This document shows positions 32,653-40,878 of a DNA stretch of 57,930 nucleotides, in pieces. The DNA comes from Mycolicibacterium iranicum (GTDB lineage: Bacteria > Actinomycetota > Actinomycetes > Mycobacteriales > Mycobacteriaceae): the NCBI RefSeq assembly GCF_001650495.1, contig NZ_LWCS01000038.1, positions 1-57,930 of the forward strand, written 5' to 3'. Under the pieces are notes generated by a model. It saw nothing but the letters and a program-made list of their open reading frames with translations. It was not told the origin of the DNA and made no database searches. The position numbers were made by a program, and so were the translations under genes. Every line of letters starts with the position of its first letter. Position 1 is the stretch's first letter.

Positions 32653-34257
32653 ATGAGCACCGACGTCACCACCCCGCCTCCTGCCGATCCGACCGAACCG
32701 GCCATCGCCAAACCGGTCTCGCTCGCCTGGTGGACGAAGGGCGACACCAATGCGTTCTTCGGGCTGGGCTTCAACATCCTGGTCAACGTCCTCACCCTGA
32801 CCGGGCTGATGATCGGGGTGATCGCGGTCCCCGCCGACGACGTCCTCGGTACGGTGCTCCCGGCGCTCGGCGTCGCGCTGATTCTCGGTAATCTCTACTA
32901 CACGTTCCTCGCCCGACGGCTCGCAAAACGGGAGAGCCGGACCGACGTCACCGCGCTGCCTTACGGCCCGAGCGTCCCGCACATGTTCATCGTGGTGTTC
33001 GTGGTGATGCTGCCGGTGTATCTCGCCACCGACAACCCGATACAGGCGTGGCAGGCAGGCTTGGCGTGGGCGTTCCTGATCGGCGTCATCGTCATGATCG
33101 GCGCATTCGTCGGCCCCTACATCCGCAAGCTGACGCCACGCGCCGCGATGCTGGGCACCCTTGCCGGTATCTCGATCACGTTCATCTCGATGCGCCCCGC
33201 CGCCCAGATGTGGGAGGCGGCGTGGATCGGTCTGCCCGTCCTCGCCATCATTCTGATCGGCTTTTTCACCAATGTGAAACTGCCCGGCGGCATCCCGATC
33301 GGACTGGTGGCGCTACTGGTCGGCACCGCGATCGGGTGGGCTGGCGGCTACATGTCGGCCCCCGACGTCGGGGCCGCCGTGAGCAACATCGCCATCGGCA
33401 TCCCCGACCTGCGAATCGACATGCTGTTCAACGGTCTTGCCGATCTGGCACCACTGCTCGGCACGGCGATCCCGCTGGGCGTCTACAACTTCACCGAAGC
33501 GATGAGCAATGTCGAGAGCGCCGCGGCTGCCGGTGACAACTACAATTTGCGCAGCGTTCTTCTCGCCGACGGTGCGGGTGCGGTGATCGGTTCGGCGTTC
33601 GGTTCACCTTTCCCGCCCGCGGTGTACATCGGTCACCCCGGCTGGAAGGACGCCGGCGGACGGGCCGGCTACTCGTTGGCCAGCGGCGCGATCATCGGAT
33701 TCTTCTGTTTTGTCGGGCTTTTCGGTGTTCTTGCGGCCCTGCTTCCCGTGCCTGCCATCGTCCCGATACTGCTCTACATCGGTCTTCTGATCGGCGCGCA
33801 GGCATTCCAGGCTGTACCGCGACTGCACGCTATCGCCGTGGTAGCCGCGATCTTGCCGAACCTTGCCGAGTGGGGAAAGACGCAGATCGACAACGCGCTC
33901 GCGGCAGCAGGAACGACGGCAACCGAGGTGACCGCCGAGGCGCTCAATGGCGCCGGCGTCGTCTACGAGGGCTTGAAGACACTGGGCGAAGGTGCGGTGC
34001 TTGTCGGGCTGATCCTGGGAACAATGGTGACCTTCATCCTGGAGAAAAAGTTTCTCTACGCGGCCATCGCGTCGGCGGTCGGCGCGGCGTTGTCTTTCAT
34101 CGGCCTGATCCACGCCCCCGAGGTCACCTGGGCAGCGAGTCCCCAAGTGGCCCTCGGCTATCTGCTCTTCGGGGCGGTATGTGTCATCTTCTCGTTCCTG
34201 CCGGGGGCCAAAGACCCCGTCGAGGTCGACGAGTCAGATGTGGTGGCGGGCCACTGA
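32653..34257 (+). CDS. NCS2/AzgA-like nucleobase or ureide permease
   Basis: 534 aa with about 12-14 membrane helices, 10 nt after the cysteine hydrolase. The NCS2-type half-helix motifs are visible: TALPYGPSVPHMFIV in TM3 and LGVYNFTEAMSNVESAAAAGDNY around TM8-9, followed by GSPFPPAVYIGHPGWK. AzgA-like members take up purines by proton symport. As the last gene of the cassette it should import the compound degraded by the two hydrolases (biuret, or a cyclic ureide that breaks down to it). Confidence 0.85.
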   Translation: MSTDVTTPPPADPTEPAIAKPVSLAWWTKGDTNAFFGLGFNILVNVLTLTGLMIGVIAVPADDVLGTVLPALGVALILGNLYYTFLARRLAKRESRTDVTALPYGPSVPHMFIVVFVVMLPVYLATDNPIQAWQAGLAWAFLIGVIVMIGAFVGPYIRKLTPRAAMLGTLAGISITFISMRPAAQMWEAAWIGLPVLAIILIGFFTNVKLPGGIPIGLVALLVGTAIGWAGGYMSAPDVGAAVSNIAIGIPDLRIDMLFNGLADLAPLLGTAIPLGVYNFTEAMSNVESAAAAGDNYNLRSVLLADGAGAVIGSAFGSPFPPAVYIGHPGWKDAGGRAGYSLASGAIIGFFCFVGLFGVLAALLPVPAIVPILLYIGLLIGAQAFQAVPRLHAIAVVAAILPNLAEWGKTQIDNALAAAGTTATEVTAEALNGAGVVYEGLKTLGEGAVLVGLILGTMVTFILEKKFLYAAIASAVGAALSFIGLIHAPEVTWAASPQVALGYLLFGAVCVIFSFLPGAKDPVEVDESDVVAGH

Positions 34258-34260
34258 CCG

Positions 34261-34920
34261 CTATTCCTCGGGGAGTCCACCCTTGATGGCAGCCGCCTGC
34301 ATGTTGGCGATTTCAGTGGCAATCTCGGCTGGAACCGGGTCGCCGGGTGCGCTCTCGAAGTTCAGGCTCACCAGCGCCTTGCCCTGAGTGAAGAGGATGA
34401 CTGTCACCTCTCGGGCGCCATCGGGCGAGGTGCCCGCAGCCATGACGCCTTGGTCTCCGACCTCGATGGGGGTGGGGGCGCCCGTGACCACACTGTTGAG
34501 GGTCGCGCTGTTGCTCTCGAAATTCGATCCTGCAGCGGCCACATCGGGGAAAACCAGGATGGTGTCGATGATGCGCTGGTCGCTGTCGGCGGACTGGTAG
34601 ACCTGCGCCGCGCCTGGGTTACCGCCCGGGTTCAGCTGAATGCCGCCGGGGGTCTCGATACTGCTGCCCATGTCCGATGGGGGTAGGAGCAGTGAACCGT
34701 AATCGCTGGGCTCTGCGGGTGCGCTCGTCTCCTCGGCCGCCGTCGTCTCGGCCGCCGTCGTCTCGGACGGACCTGCGTCGGCTGACGAGGTCGAGGACCC
34801 GACCGAACTCGAGGCCGACTCGGACGTCGAGTCATCACCCTTGCTGCAGCCTGTGATGGCGATGCCGATAGCCAAGGCCGCGATTGTCATCCCGGTGGCA
34901 GATGCCCGTGCGATGTCCAT
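34261..34920 (-). CDS. Lipoprotein of unknown function
   Basis: 219 aa. Signal peptide with lipobox ITGC (Cys25) marks it as an exported lipoprotein. A Ser/Thr/Ala/Glu-rich linker runs from about 28 to 75, then a folded domain of about 140 residues (YGSLLLPPSDMGSSIETPGG, DTILVFPDVAAAGSNFE, TVILFTQGKALVSLNFES). The overall pattern is like mycobacterial LpqN/Lpp-type lipoproteins that may bind lipid or drug-like ligands. It is convergent with the permease (3-nt gap). GGAGAGGG lies upstream of the ATG. Confidence 0.8.
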   Translation of the reverse strand: MDIARASATGMTIAALAIGIAITGCSKGDDSTSESASSSVGSSTSSADAGPSETTAAETTAAEETSAPAEPSDYGSLLLPPSDMGSSIETPGGIQLNPGGNPGAAQVYQSADSDQRIIDTILVFPDVAAAGSNFESNSATLNSVVTGAPTPIEVGDQGVMAAGTSPDGAREVTVILFTQGKALVSLNFESAPGDPVPAEIATEIANMQAAAIKGGLPEE

Positions 34921-35060
34921 GGAACCCTCTCCGTCGACGGCCCGACTCCCAAGCCGATCGCTCCATTATTGACCTACGCGTAGATAAATATGGTCGAGGT
35001 GCGGAATATCTGACCGGTCACAGCGTGGCCAGATGGTGCGATAGATAACCTAAGCTGTCG

Positions 35061-35089
35061 TGGACAACTGTAAACAAAGTTTCTAGGCT
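35061..35089 (+). promoter_or_regulatory. Promoter for leaderless tetR mRNA
   Basis: TGGACA (35061-35066), 17 nt, TAGGCT (35084-35089), then 7 nt to ATG 35097 with no Shine-Dalgarno. Both hexamers and spacing fit a mycobacterial SigA promoter. The spacer contains TAAACAAAGTTT, a short inverted repeat that may be the TetR operator. Confidence 0.55.
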
Positions 35090-35096
35090 CGTCATC

Positions 35097-35684
35097 ATGG
35101 CAGAACGAGGTCGCAGCGCAGATCCCCGCGCGGAGCGGGTCAGAACCCGTCTCCGGCAGGCTGCGCTCGCCCTCGCCGGCGAACGATCGGTCGACGAGAT
35201 CTCGGTGGGCGACCTCGTATCGCATGCCGACGTCAGCCGTCAGGTGTTCTACCGGCATTTTCGCGACCGCGATGACGCGATCGCAGCAGCGTTCAGCCAT
35301 CTGTTCGCCGAGCCACGCGCTTCGGCCGATGACGCGAAGGCCCGGATCCTCGACCTGTTTCGATTCGCCGCCGAGCATGCAGCACTGTTCCGTCACGTCG
35401 TCCCCAGCACCGTCAACCAGCACGTTCTGGTTACCTACCGCGATGCGCTGCGCACGCCCTGCGAGCAGATCGCCCGTCAGGGCATGGTCGTGCTCGACAC
35501 CATCACACCCATTTCCACAGATGCCGTGACCCGGTTTCTGGTCGGGGGGTTCACCGAGGTCCTGCGGTCGTGGATGGAGGACCCGGACGCCACCGATCTG
35601 CACCTCCGAATCGGCGTTGCGCTCGACACGGTCGATGCGCTGCTCGGCATCTCATCAGCTCAGAAAGGGCCCTCCCGTGGGTAG
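35097..35684 (+). CDS. TetR-family transcriptional regulator
   Basis: 195 aa. The N-terminal helix-turn-helix is clear: RLRQAALALAGERSVDEISV, then DLVSHADVSRQVFYRHFRDRDDAIAAAF. The C-terminal two-thirds is the ligand/dimer domain. It overlaps the following membrane gene by 8 nt, so regulator and target are cotranscribed. This suggests it represses that membrane protein and its own expression. Confidence 0.9.
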   Translation: MAERGRSADPRAERVRTRLRQAALALAGERSVDEISVGDLVSHADVSRQVFYRHFRDRDDAIAAAFSHLFAEPRASADDAKARILDLFRFAAEHAALFRHVVPSTVNQHVLVTYRDALRTPCEQIARQGMVVLDTITPISTDAVTRFLVGGFTEVLRSWMEDPDATDLHLRIGVALDTVDALLGISSAQKGPSRG

Positions 35685-36720
35685 ACATCAGACACAAGAC
35701 ACTCCGGCGTTCCGGAATCGCTCGACAATCCGCACCACGGTGCTCGCACTCGCGGGTCTGACGGTGTTCGTGCTGGCAATGGTCGCCAGCTATTCCGGTG
35801 CCTTCGCCAAACCGACACTGCACCATCTGACCGTCGCAGTGTCGGCACCCGCACAGTTCGTCGACGGGCTGCGAGACCAAACTGCGTTGACGGTCAACGA
35901 AGTTGGCGACGCCGCTGCGGCAAGAGGCCAGGTGCTGGAACGGACAGCCGACACCGCGTTCGCTGTCACCCAAGACGGGCACATGACCGTGTATGTGGCA
36001 GGCGGCGGCGGACGCAGCGTGGCCGCGGTCGCCGAGTCGGTCGGCCGCACCACGGCCGAGCGCGCGGGCCTGACACCGGTCGTCGAGGATGTCGCTCCGA
36101 CGTCGGCGGGCGATCCGTCGGGCACCGTCGAGTTCTATGCCGTCATCTTCATCTCGATCGGCGCATCACTGGGCGCCGCTCTGCTCGGACGTTTGATGGG
36201 CAGCGTTCGCACGCCGACGACACTCGCGTTGCGCACGGTGTCGCTCGCCGCCTTCTCCGCGGTGCTGGCAGGCGCGGTCACCGTTTACATCGGTCCGGTG
36301 CTGGACGCGCTGACCGGTCATCCGTGGCAGGTGTTCGGGGTGCTGTGGCTCTACGCGATGGCCGTCGGCGGCGCCGTCACCGGAGTCGCAGCCGCATTCG
36401 GGACCGCCGCGTCGATCGTGCTCGGCCTGTTTCTCGTCGTCGTCGGCAACGCCGCGGCTGCCGGTCCGGTCGGACGGCCGCTGCTTTCGGGCTTCTACTC
36501 GACCTTCACGGCGATCGTGCCGCAGGGCTCGGGAGTGTCGCTGCTGCGAAGCATCTCCTATTTCGACGGCCATGGCGCGGCGACTCCGCTGGTCACACTG
36601 GCGATCTGGGCGGCGTCCGGGTGTTTTCTCGCAGTTCTCGCCACCGCCGCCCGGGTGAATTATCGTCCCCTCTATGAGCGAGCCCTACTACGACCTCGGC
36701 TCCTATCACCGACCGACTGA
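35677..36720 (+). CDS. ABC-2/YhgE-like membrane protein, TetR-linked
   Basis: 347 aa from GTG 35677 (AAAGGG upstream). One N-terminal membrane helix (about 20-42), an extracytoplasmic domain of about 100 residues (HHLTVAVSAPAQFVDGLRDQ and onward), then five to six helices from about 147. This is the layout of ABC-2-like permeases of the SNG1/YhgE/DUF3533 type, often linked to efflux or lipid export. No ATPase gene is adjacent. Its C-terminus overlaps the TPR gene by 47 nt. Confidence 0.75.
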   Translation: MGRHQTQDTPAFRNRSTIRTTVLALAGLTVFVLAMVASYSGAFAKPTLHHLTVAVSAPAQFVDGLRDQTALTVNEVGDAAAARGQVLERTADTAFAVTQDGHMTVYVAGGGGRSVAAVAESVGRTTAERAGLTPVVEDVAPTSAGDPSGTVEFYAVIFISIGASLGAALLGRLMGSVRTPTTLALRTVSLAAFSAVLAGAVTVYIGPVLDALTGHPWQVFGVLWLYAMAVGGAVTGVAAAFGTAASIVLGLFLVVVGNAAAAGPVGRPLLSGFYSTFTAIVPQGSGVSLLRSISYFDGHGAATPLVTLAIWAASGCFLAVLATAARVNYRPLYERALLRPRLLSPTD

Positions 36721-38344
36721 CTCACCGTCGGAAGCCGCGCGGGTGTGGTTCGACCGCGGAATGGTGTGGTCATACGCCTTCAACCACGAGGAAGCGATCC
36801 GCTGTTTCGACCGCGCACTCGAACTCGACCCCGACTTCGCGCTTGCCCGTTGGGGTGTCGCCTACGCCGTCGGACCGAACTACAACAAGGGGTGGGAGGC
36901 CTTCGACCCCGTGGACCTCGGGGCGTCGCTGGTCCGAGCGCGCAACGAACTCGACCTCGCCGCTCGTGGGCGCGCATCGGCTGTCGAGCGAGGCCTGATC
37001 GACGCTCTGGCAGCCCGCTTCCCCACCGACGATCCCGAAGATGCGGACGCACTGGTTGCCGGCCACACCGCGTACGCGGACGCCATGTCGTCGTTGGCGA
37101 CGGCCTATCCCGAGGACATCGACGTTGTTGCGCTCACCGCCGACGCTCTGGTCAACGTCACCGCCTGGGCGTTGTGGGACAGCAGAACCGGCGAACCCGC
37201 GCCCGGGTCGCGGGTCGTCGATGCCAAGCGACTCCTCGACGGCGCGCTCGCCACGGCTGCAGGACGTGAACATCCGGGAATCCTGCATCTCTACCTCCAC
37301 GCCATGGAGATGTCGACGACACCGCAGGCCGCGCTGCCCGCCGCCGATCTCCTGCGCGGCCTGGTGCCCGACGCCGGTCATCTCCAGCACATGCCCAGCC
37401 ACATCGATGTGCTGTGCGGCAACTACCGCGACTCGGTGGTGGCAAATCAGTCCGCGGTGGGCGTAGATCGCCGCTTCGTGGAACGCCAAGGGCCGCTGAA
37501 CTTCTACTCGCTGTACCGCGCGCACAACCTGCACTTCGTCGTGTATTCGGCGATGTTCGAAGGGAATTCGGCCGTGGCCCTGCAGGCCGCCGACGAGCTC
37601 GCCGAACAGCTGACCCCCGAACTGCTTGCCATCGAGTCGCCACCGATGGCGGACTGGCTGGAAGCGTTCGTGCCGTTGCGGATTCACGTGCTGGTGCGAT
37701 TCGGCCGATGGGCCGAACTGATCGCGACACCGCCTCCCGAAGACACCGAACTGTACTGCACGACAGCGGCGACCATCCACTACGGGCGCGGTGTGGCGCA
37801 CGCCGCAAGTGGGCACCTCGACCAGGCTCGCACAGAACGGGATCGCTTCACGGCGGCCTACGAACGGATCCCGGACACCAGGTACCTGTTCAACAACACC
37901 AGCCGCGACATCCTCGCCGTGGCGGCGGCCATGCTCGATGGCGAAATCTCCTACAGGGCAGGAAATTTCGACGATGCTTTCACCCACCTGCGGCGCGCCG
38001 TCGAGCTCGACGACAACTTGCCCTACGACGAACCCTGGGGCTGGATGCAGCCCACCCGGCACGCGCTCGGGGCGCTGCTACTCGAGCAGGACCGCGTCGA
38101 GGAGGCCGCCGCGGTGTACGCCGCCGATCTGGGCCTCGATCCGACACTGAGCAGACCGTGCCAGCACCCGGGCAACGTGTGGAGTCTGCACGGGTACCAC
38201 GAGTGCCTCACCCGATTGGGGCGCGACGCCGAAGCGGTGATCATCGTGAAGCAACTCGAACTGGCTTCCGCGCGCGCGGACGTGCCGATTACCGCGTCCT
38301 GTGCGTGCAGGTTGACTGTCAGCACTCAGCATTGTTGCGACTGA
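36674..38344 (+). CDS. TPR-repeat protein with histidine motifs
   Basis: 556 aa, soluble. TPR units are visible at both ends (AFNHEEAIRCFDRALELDPDFA near 34-55 and AFTHLRRAVELDDNLPYDEP near 435). The middle has HLYLHAMEMS and HLQHMPSHIDV, a histidine-rich pair that could bind a metal. The last residues are cysteine-rich (SCACRLTVSTQHCCD), and I cannot tell whether this end is functional. There is no signal peptide. It overlaps the membrane gene, so the two are coexpressed under TetR. No enzymatic function can be assigned. Confidence 0.8.
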   Translation: MSEPYYDLGSYHRPTDSPSEAARVWFDRGMVWSYAFNHEEAIRCFDRALELDPDFALARWGVAYAVGPNYNKGWEAFDPVDLGASLVRARNELDLAARGRASAVERGLIDALAARFPTDDPEDADALVAGHTAYADAMSSLATAYPEDIDVVALTADALVNVTAWALWDSRTGEPAPGSRVVDAKRLLDGALATAAGREHPGILHLYLHAMEMSTTPQAALPAADLLRGLVPDAGHLQHMPSHIDVLCGNYRDSVVANQSAVGVDRRFVERQGPLNFYSLYRAHNLHFVVYSAMFEGNSAVALQAADELAEQLTPELLAIESPPMADWLEAFVPLRIHVLVRFGRWAELIATPPPEDTELYCTTAATIHYGRGVAHAASGHLDQARTERDRFTAAYERIPDTRYLFNNTSRDILAVAAAMLDGEISYRAGNFDDAFTHLRRAVELDDNLPYDEPWGWMQPTRHALGALLLEQDRVEEAAAVYAADLGLDPTLSRPCQHPGNVWSLHGYHECLTRLGRDAEAVIIVKQLELASARADVPITASCACRLTVSTQHCCD

Positions 38345-38351
38345 CCCTGCG

Positions 38352-38357
38352 TAGACT
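38352..38357 (+). promoter_or_regulatory. Putative -10 (TAGACT) for the leaderless deaminase mRNA
   Basis: TAGACT lies 6 nt before the GTG at 38364 with no Shine-Dalgarno. Confidence 0.45.
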
Positions 38358-38363
38358 CCGCCT

Positions 38364-38843
38364 GTGGCAGTAACCGCTGACGACCTCGAGCTTTTGCGGC
38401 GCTGTGTGCAGTTGGCGGGCCGGGCGCTCGAGGACGGCGATGAACCGTTCGGTTCGCTGCTGCTCGATCGTGCGGGCGCAGTCCGCTTCGAGGACCACAA
38501 CCGGGTCAAGGATGGCGACGCCACCCGCCACCCAGAGCTCGCGATCGCGAAGTGGGCCGTGGTGCACCTGTCCCCCGCCGAGCGCGCGCGGTGCACCGTC
38601 TACACCTCGGGTGAGCACTGCCCGATGTGTGCTGCCGCGCACGCGTGGGTAGGCCTCGGACGGGTCGTCTATGCCGCATCGTCAGCGCAGCTGACGCAGT
38701 GGCTGGGCGAGTGGAATGCCCCGCCCGCCCCGGTGGCCGGGCTGCCGATCGCGACGGTCGCTCCTGGCATCGTCGCCGACGGACCCGCGCCCGAACTGAC
38801 GGAGGAGTTGAAGGCGTTGTACGCAAAGGCGTTTCGTCCGTGA
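38364..38843 (+). CDS. Nucleoside/nucleobase deaminase (CDA fold)
   Basis: 159 aa from GTG. Zinc motifs of the cytidine deaminase superfamily: HPELAIAKWAV (His and catalytic Glu) and TSGEHCPMCAA (CxxC). The pattern resembles guanine deaminase or tRNA-adenosine-deaminase-like proteins rather than classic CDA because the second motif is HCPMC instead of PCxxC. It acts in the cytosol on a purine or pyrimidine base or nucleoside. Its stop overlaps the GTG of the GH13 gene (GTGA). Confidence 0.82.
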   Translation: MAVTADDLELLRRCVQLAGRALEDGDEPFGSLLLDRAGAVRFEDHNRVKDGDATRHPELAIAKWAVVHLSPAERARCTVYTSGEHCPMCAAAHAWVGLGRVVYAASSAQLTQWLGEWNAPPAPVAGLPIATVAPGIVADGPAPELTEELKALYAKAFRP

Positions 38844-40141
38844 CGGCAGGCTGGGTGGAGCACGTCATCTGGTGGCAGGTCTATCCGCTCGGCTTCGTCG
38901 GCGCTTTTCCGGCGGATCCCGCACCCACCGCCGATCGGCACCGTTTGCGCCGCATCGCCGACTGGCTCGACTATGCGGTCGAACTCGGGGCCTCCGGTCT
39001 GGCGTTGGGTCCGGTGTTCGCCTCGCAAACCCACGGCTACGACACGGTTGACCACTACCGCATCGACTCCCGTCTCGGCGACGACGCCGACTTCGACCAC
39101 CTCCTCGACGAAGCGCACCGCCGCGGCCTCCGGGTTCTGCTCGACGGCGTGTTCAACCACGTGGGAACCGACTTTCCGCGGTATCGCGAAGCCGTCGACG
39201 GCGGTGACCGATCATGGTTTCGGATAAGCGGCGACGAGTTCGCGACATTCGAGGGCCACGGTGGCCTCATCGCGCTGAACCACCGCAGCGCCGAGGTCGT
39301 CGACTACACCGTCGACGTGATGAGCCACTGGCTCGCCCGCGGGGCCGACGGCTGGCGCCTCGACGCCGCCTACGCGGTCCCCGACCAATTCTGGTCCCAG
39401 GTGCTACCGCGAGTTCGCGAAAGACATCCGGAGGCGTGGTTCGTCGGCGAGGTGATCCACGGCGATTACCAAGCGCGCGTTCGTGATTCCGGGTTCGACT
39501 CCGTCACCCAGTACGAACTGTGGAAGGCAATCTGGAGCAGCATCAACGACGCGAACTTCCACGAGCTGGACTGGGCGTTGACACGGCACAACGAGTTCCT
39601 CGACACCTTCGCCCCGCTCACCTTCATCGGCAACCACGACGTCACCCGCATTGCCAGCCAGCTGGCCAACGCCGACCACGTCGAGCATGCACTCGTGATC
39701 CTGCTGACCACCGGTGGCATCCCCAGCATCTACGCCGGCGACGAGGTGGCCTACCGCGGCGTCAAGGAGGAGCGGTTCGGCGGTGACGACGCGGTTCGAC
39801 CCGAGTTCGGTTCTCCCTTCGAGGGAGTCGGCGAACACGGCCATCAGGTCTTCCGGTCCCACCAGCACCTCATCGGTCTGCGGCGCAGACATCCGTGGCT
39901 GCATTCGGCCAGAACGGCCCCGCTCGCGGTGACCAATACGTCGTACGTGTACTCGACTCGCCGCGGCGACGATGCTCTTGTGGTCGCCCTCAATGTGGGC
40001 GACGAGGCCGTCCCGCTGTCCGTTCCCGCCATCGGGCTGCAGCGCGCGGAAGTAGTCGCCGGCTCGGGCGCCCCACCCGCAGAGGTCGTCACCGAGATCT
40101 CGGTGCCGGCCCACGGTTGGCTGATCCTCGCGCCGCGCTGA
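38840..40141 (+). CDS. GH13 alpha-amylase family glycosidase
   Basis: 433 aa from GTG 38840. All four GH13 regions are present: LLDGVFNHVG (I), DGWRLDAAY with the nucleophile Asp (II), WFVGEVIHGD with the acid/base Glu (III), and FIGNHDVTRIA (IV). No signal peptide, so it acts in the cytosol on alpha-glucans or a small alpha-glucoside. At 433 aa it is compact, with a short C-terminal beta domain. It is translationally coupled to the deaminase, an odd pairing with no obvious pathway. Confidence 0.9.
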   Translation: MTAGWVEHVIWWQVYPLGFVGAFPADPAPTADRHRLRRIADWLDYAVELGASGLALGPVFASQTHGYDTVDHYRIDSRLGDDADFDHLLDEAHRRGLRVLLDGVFNHVGTDFPRYREAVDGGDRSWFRISGDEFATFEGHGGLIALNHRSAEVVDYTVDVMSHWLARGADGWRLDAAYAVPDQFWSQVLPRVRERHPEAWFVGEVIHGDYQARVRDSGFDSVTQYELWKAIWSSINDANFHELDWALTRHNEFLDTFAPLTFIGNHDVTRIASQLANADHVEHALVILLTTGGIPSIYAGDEVAYRGVKEERFGGDDAVRPEFGSPFEGVGEHGHQVFRSHQHLIGLRRRHPWLHSARTAPLAVTNTSYVYSTRRGDDALVVALNVGDEAVPLSVPAIGLQRAEVVAGSGAPPAEVVTEISVPAHGWLILAPR

Positions 40142-40145
40142 GCGC

Positions 40146-40574
40146 TCAGGCGAGCAGGTCCAACGTGGCCGGATCGTCGTCGCCGCCGTAGAAGGCGTCC
40201 AGCACCGCGCGGAAAGGCGCGGAGTCATCGGTGGCGCGCGCGAACAGCGTCATCGACGAGCGCACCTTCAAATCGTCGGGATATCCCAGGATCTCGGTCG
40301 CCGACCGTCCCGCGTGCGTCGCAAGAACTTCGGCGCACTCCCGAAGCCTGGGGCCGAGCACAGGGTGCGCGAGATAGGCCCGCGCCTCATCGAGGGATTC
40401 GATGCCGAACCGCTGGGCTGTCGAGCTGCGCCCCAGACCTCGGAGCTGGGGGAAGATGAACCAGATCCAATGGCTGCGCTTGGATCCTGCCTTGAGTTCG
40501 GCCAAGGCGCTTGCGTAGACGCCTTCCTGGGCCCCGACGAAGCGATCAAGGTCGAACGGTTGCTCGTGATTCAT
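40146..40574 (-). CDS. DUF1810 family protein
   Basis: 142 aa from ATG 40574 (GTG 40583 is an in-frame alternative). Matches DUF1810: FDLDRFVGAQEGVYASALAE, GSKRSHWIWFIFPQLRGLG, and EARAYLAHPVLGPRLRECAE. The structure is a small helical domain of unknown function. It is convergent with the GH13 gene (4-nt gap) and divergent from antigen 85. Confidence 0.85.
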   Translation of the reverse strand: MNHEQPFDLDRFVGAQEGVYASALAELKAGSKRSHWIWFIFPQLRGLGRSSTAQRFGIESLDEARAYLAHPVLGPRLRECAEVLATHAGRSATEILGYPDDLKVRSSMTLFARATDDSAPFRAVLDAFYGGDDDPATLDLLA

Positions 40575-40878
40575 CTCAGCCACCCAGGTTCAATTCAGTC
40601 TGTCGCAGCACCTGCTGATGCTGCTCGGCACGAGCATCCTCTCCGCCGCGGTGATCCGCGTAAGCCAAAACCTCAGGAATAACAACGTTCACACTGGTCA
40701 CAGCCGTGTTAGGTCGTCGACGAGTCCGCCCCGAGTCGCAATCGTTAGCCAACCGCGACCGCAAACCTCTGTGTCGAGCCGCCGCTCGCCTGGTCTGAGC
40801 GTGTTCCATTACCCGTGAAACCAGACGGCATGTTTGCGAACCAGGCGGACGTTGACGAGAAAGGTGTGGATTGCCGTT
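40575..40878. other. Intergenic region between DUF1810 and antigen 85 genes
   Basis: About 300 bp with no believable gene; a 77-aa minus-strand frame here has no family-like features. It must hold the promoter of the antigen 85 gene, but I could not place -35/-10 boxes with confidence. AAAGG at about 40860 is the best ribosome site and is rather far (about 14 nt) from the ATG at 40879. Confidence 0.6.

Noticed and set aside
40576..40809. 77-aa minus-strand frame upstream of antigen 85
   Set aside because: No ribosome site, no family features and a biased composition; more likely an intergenic region.
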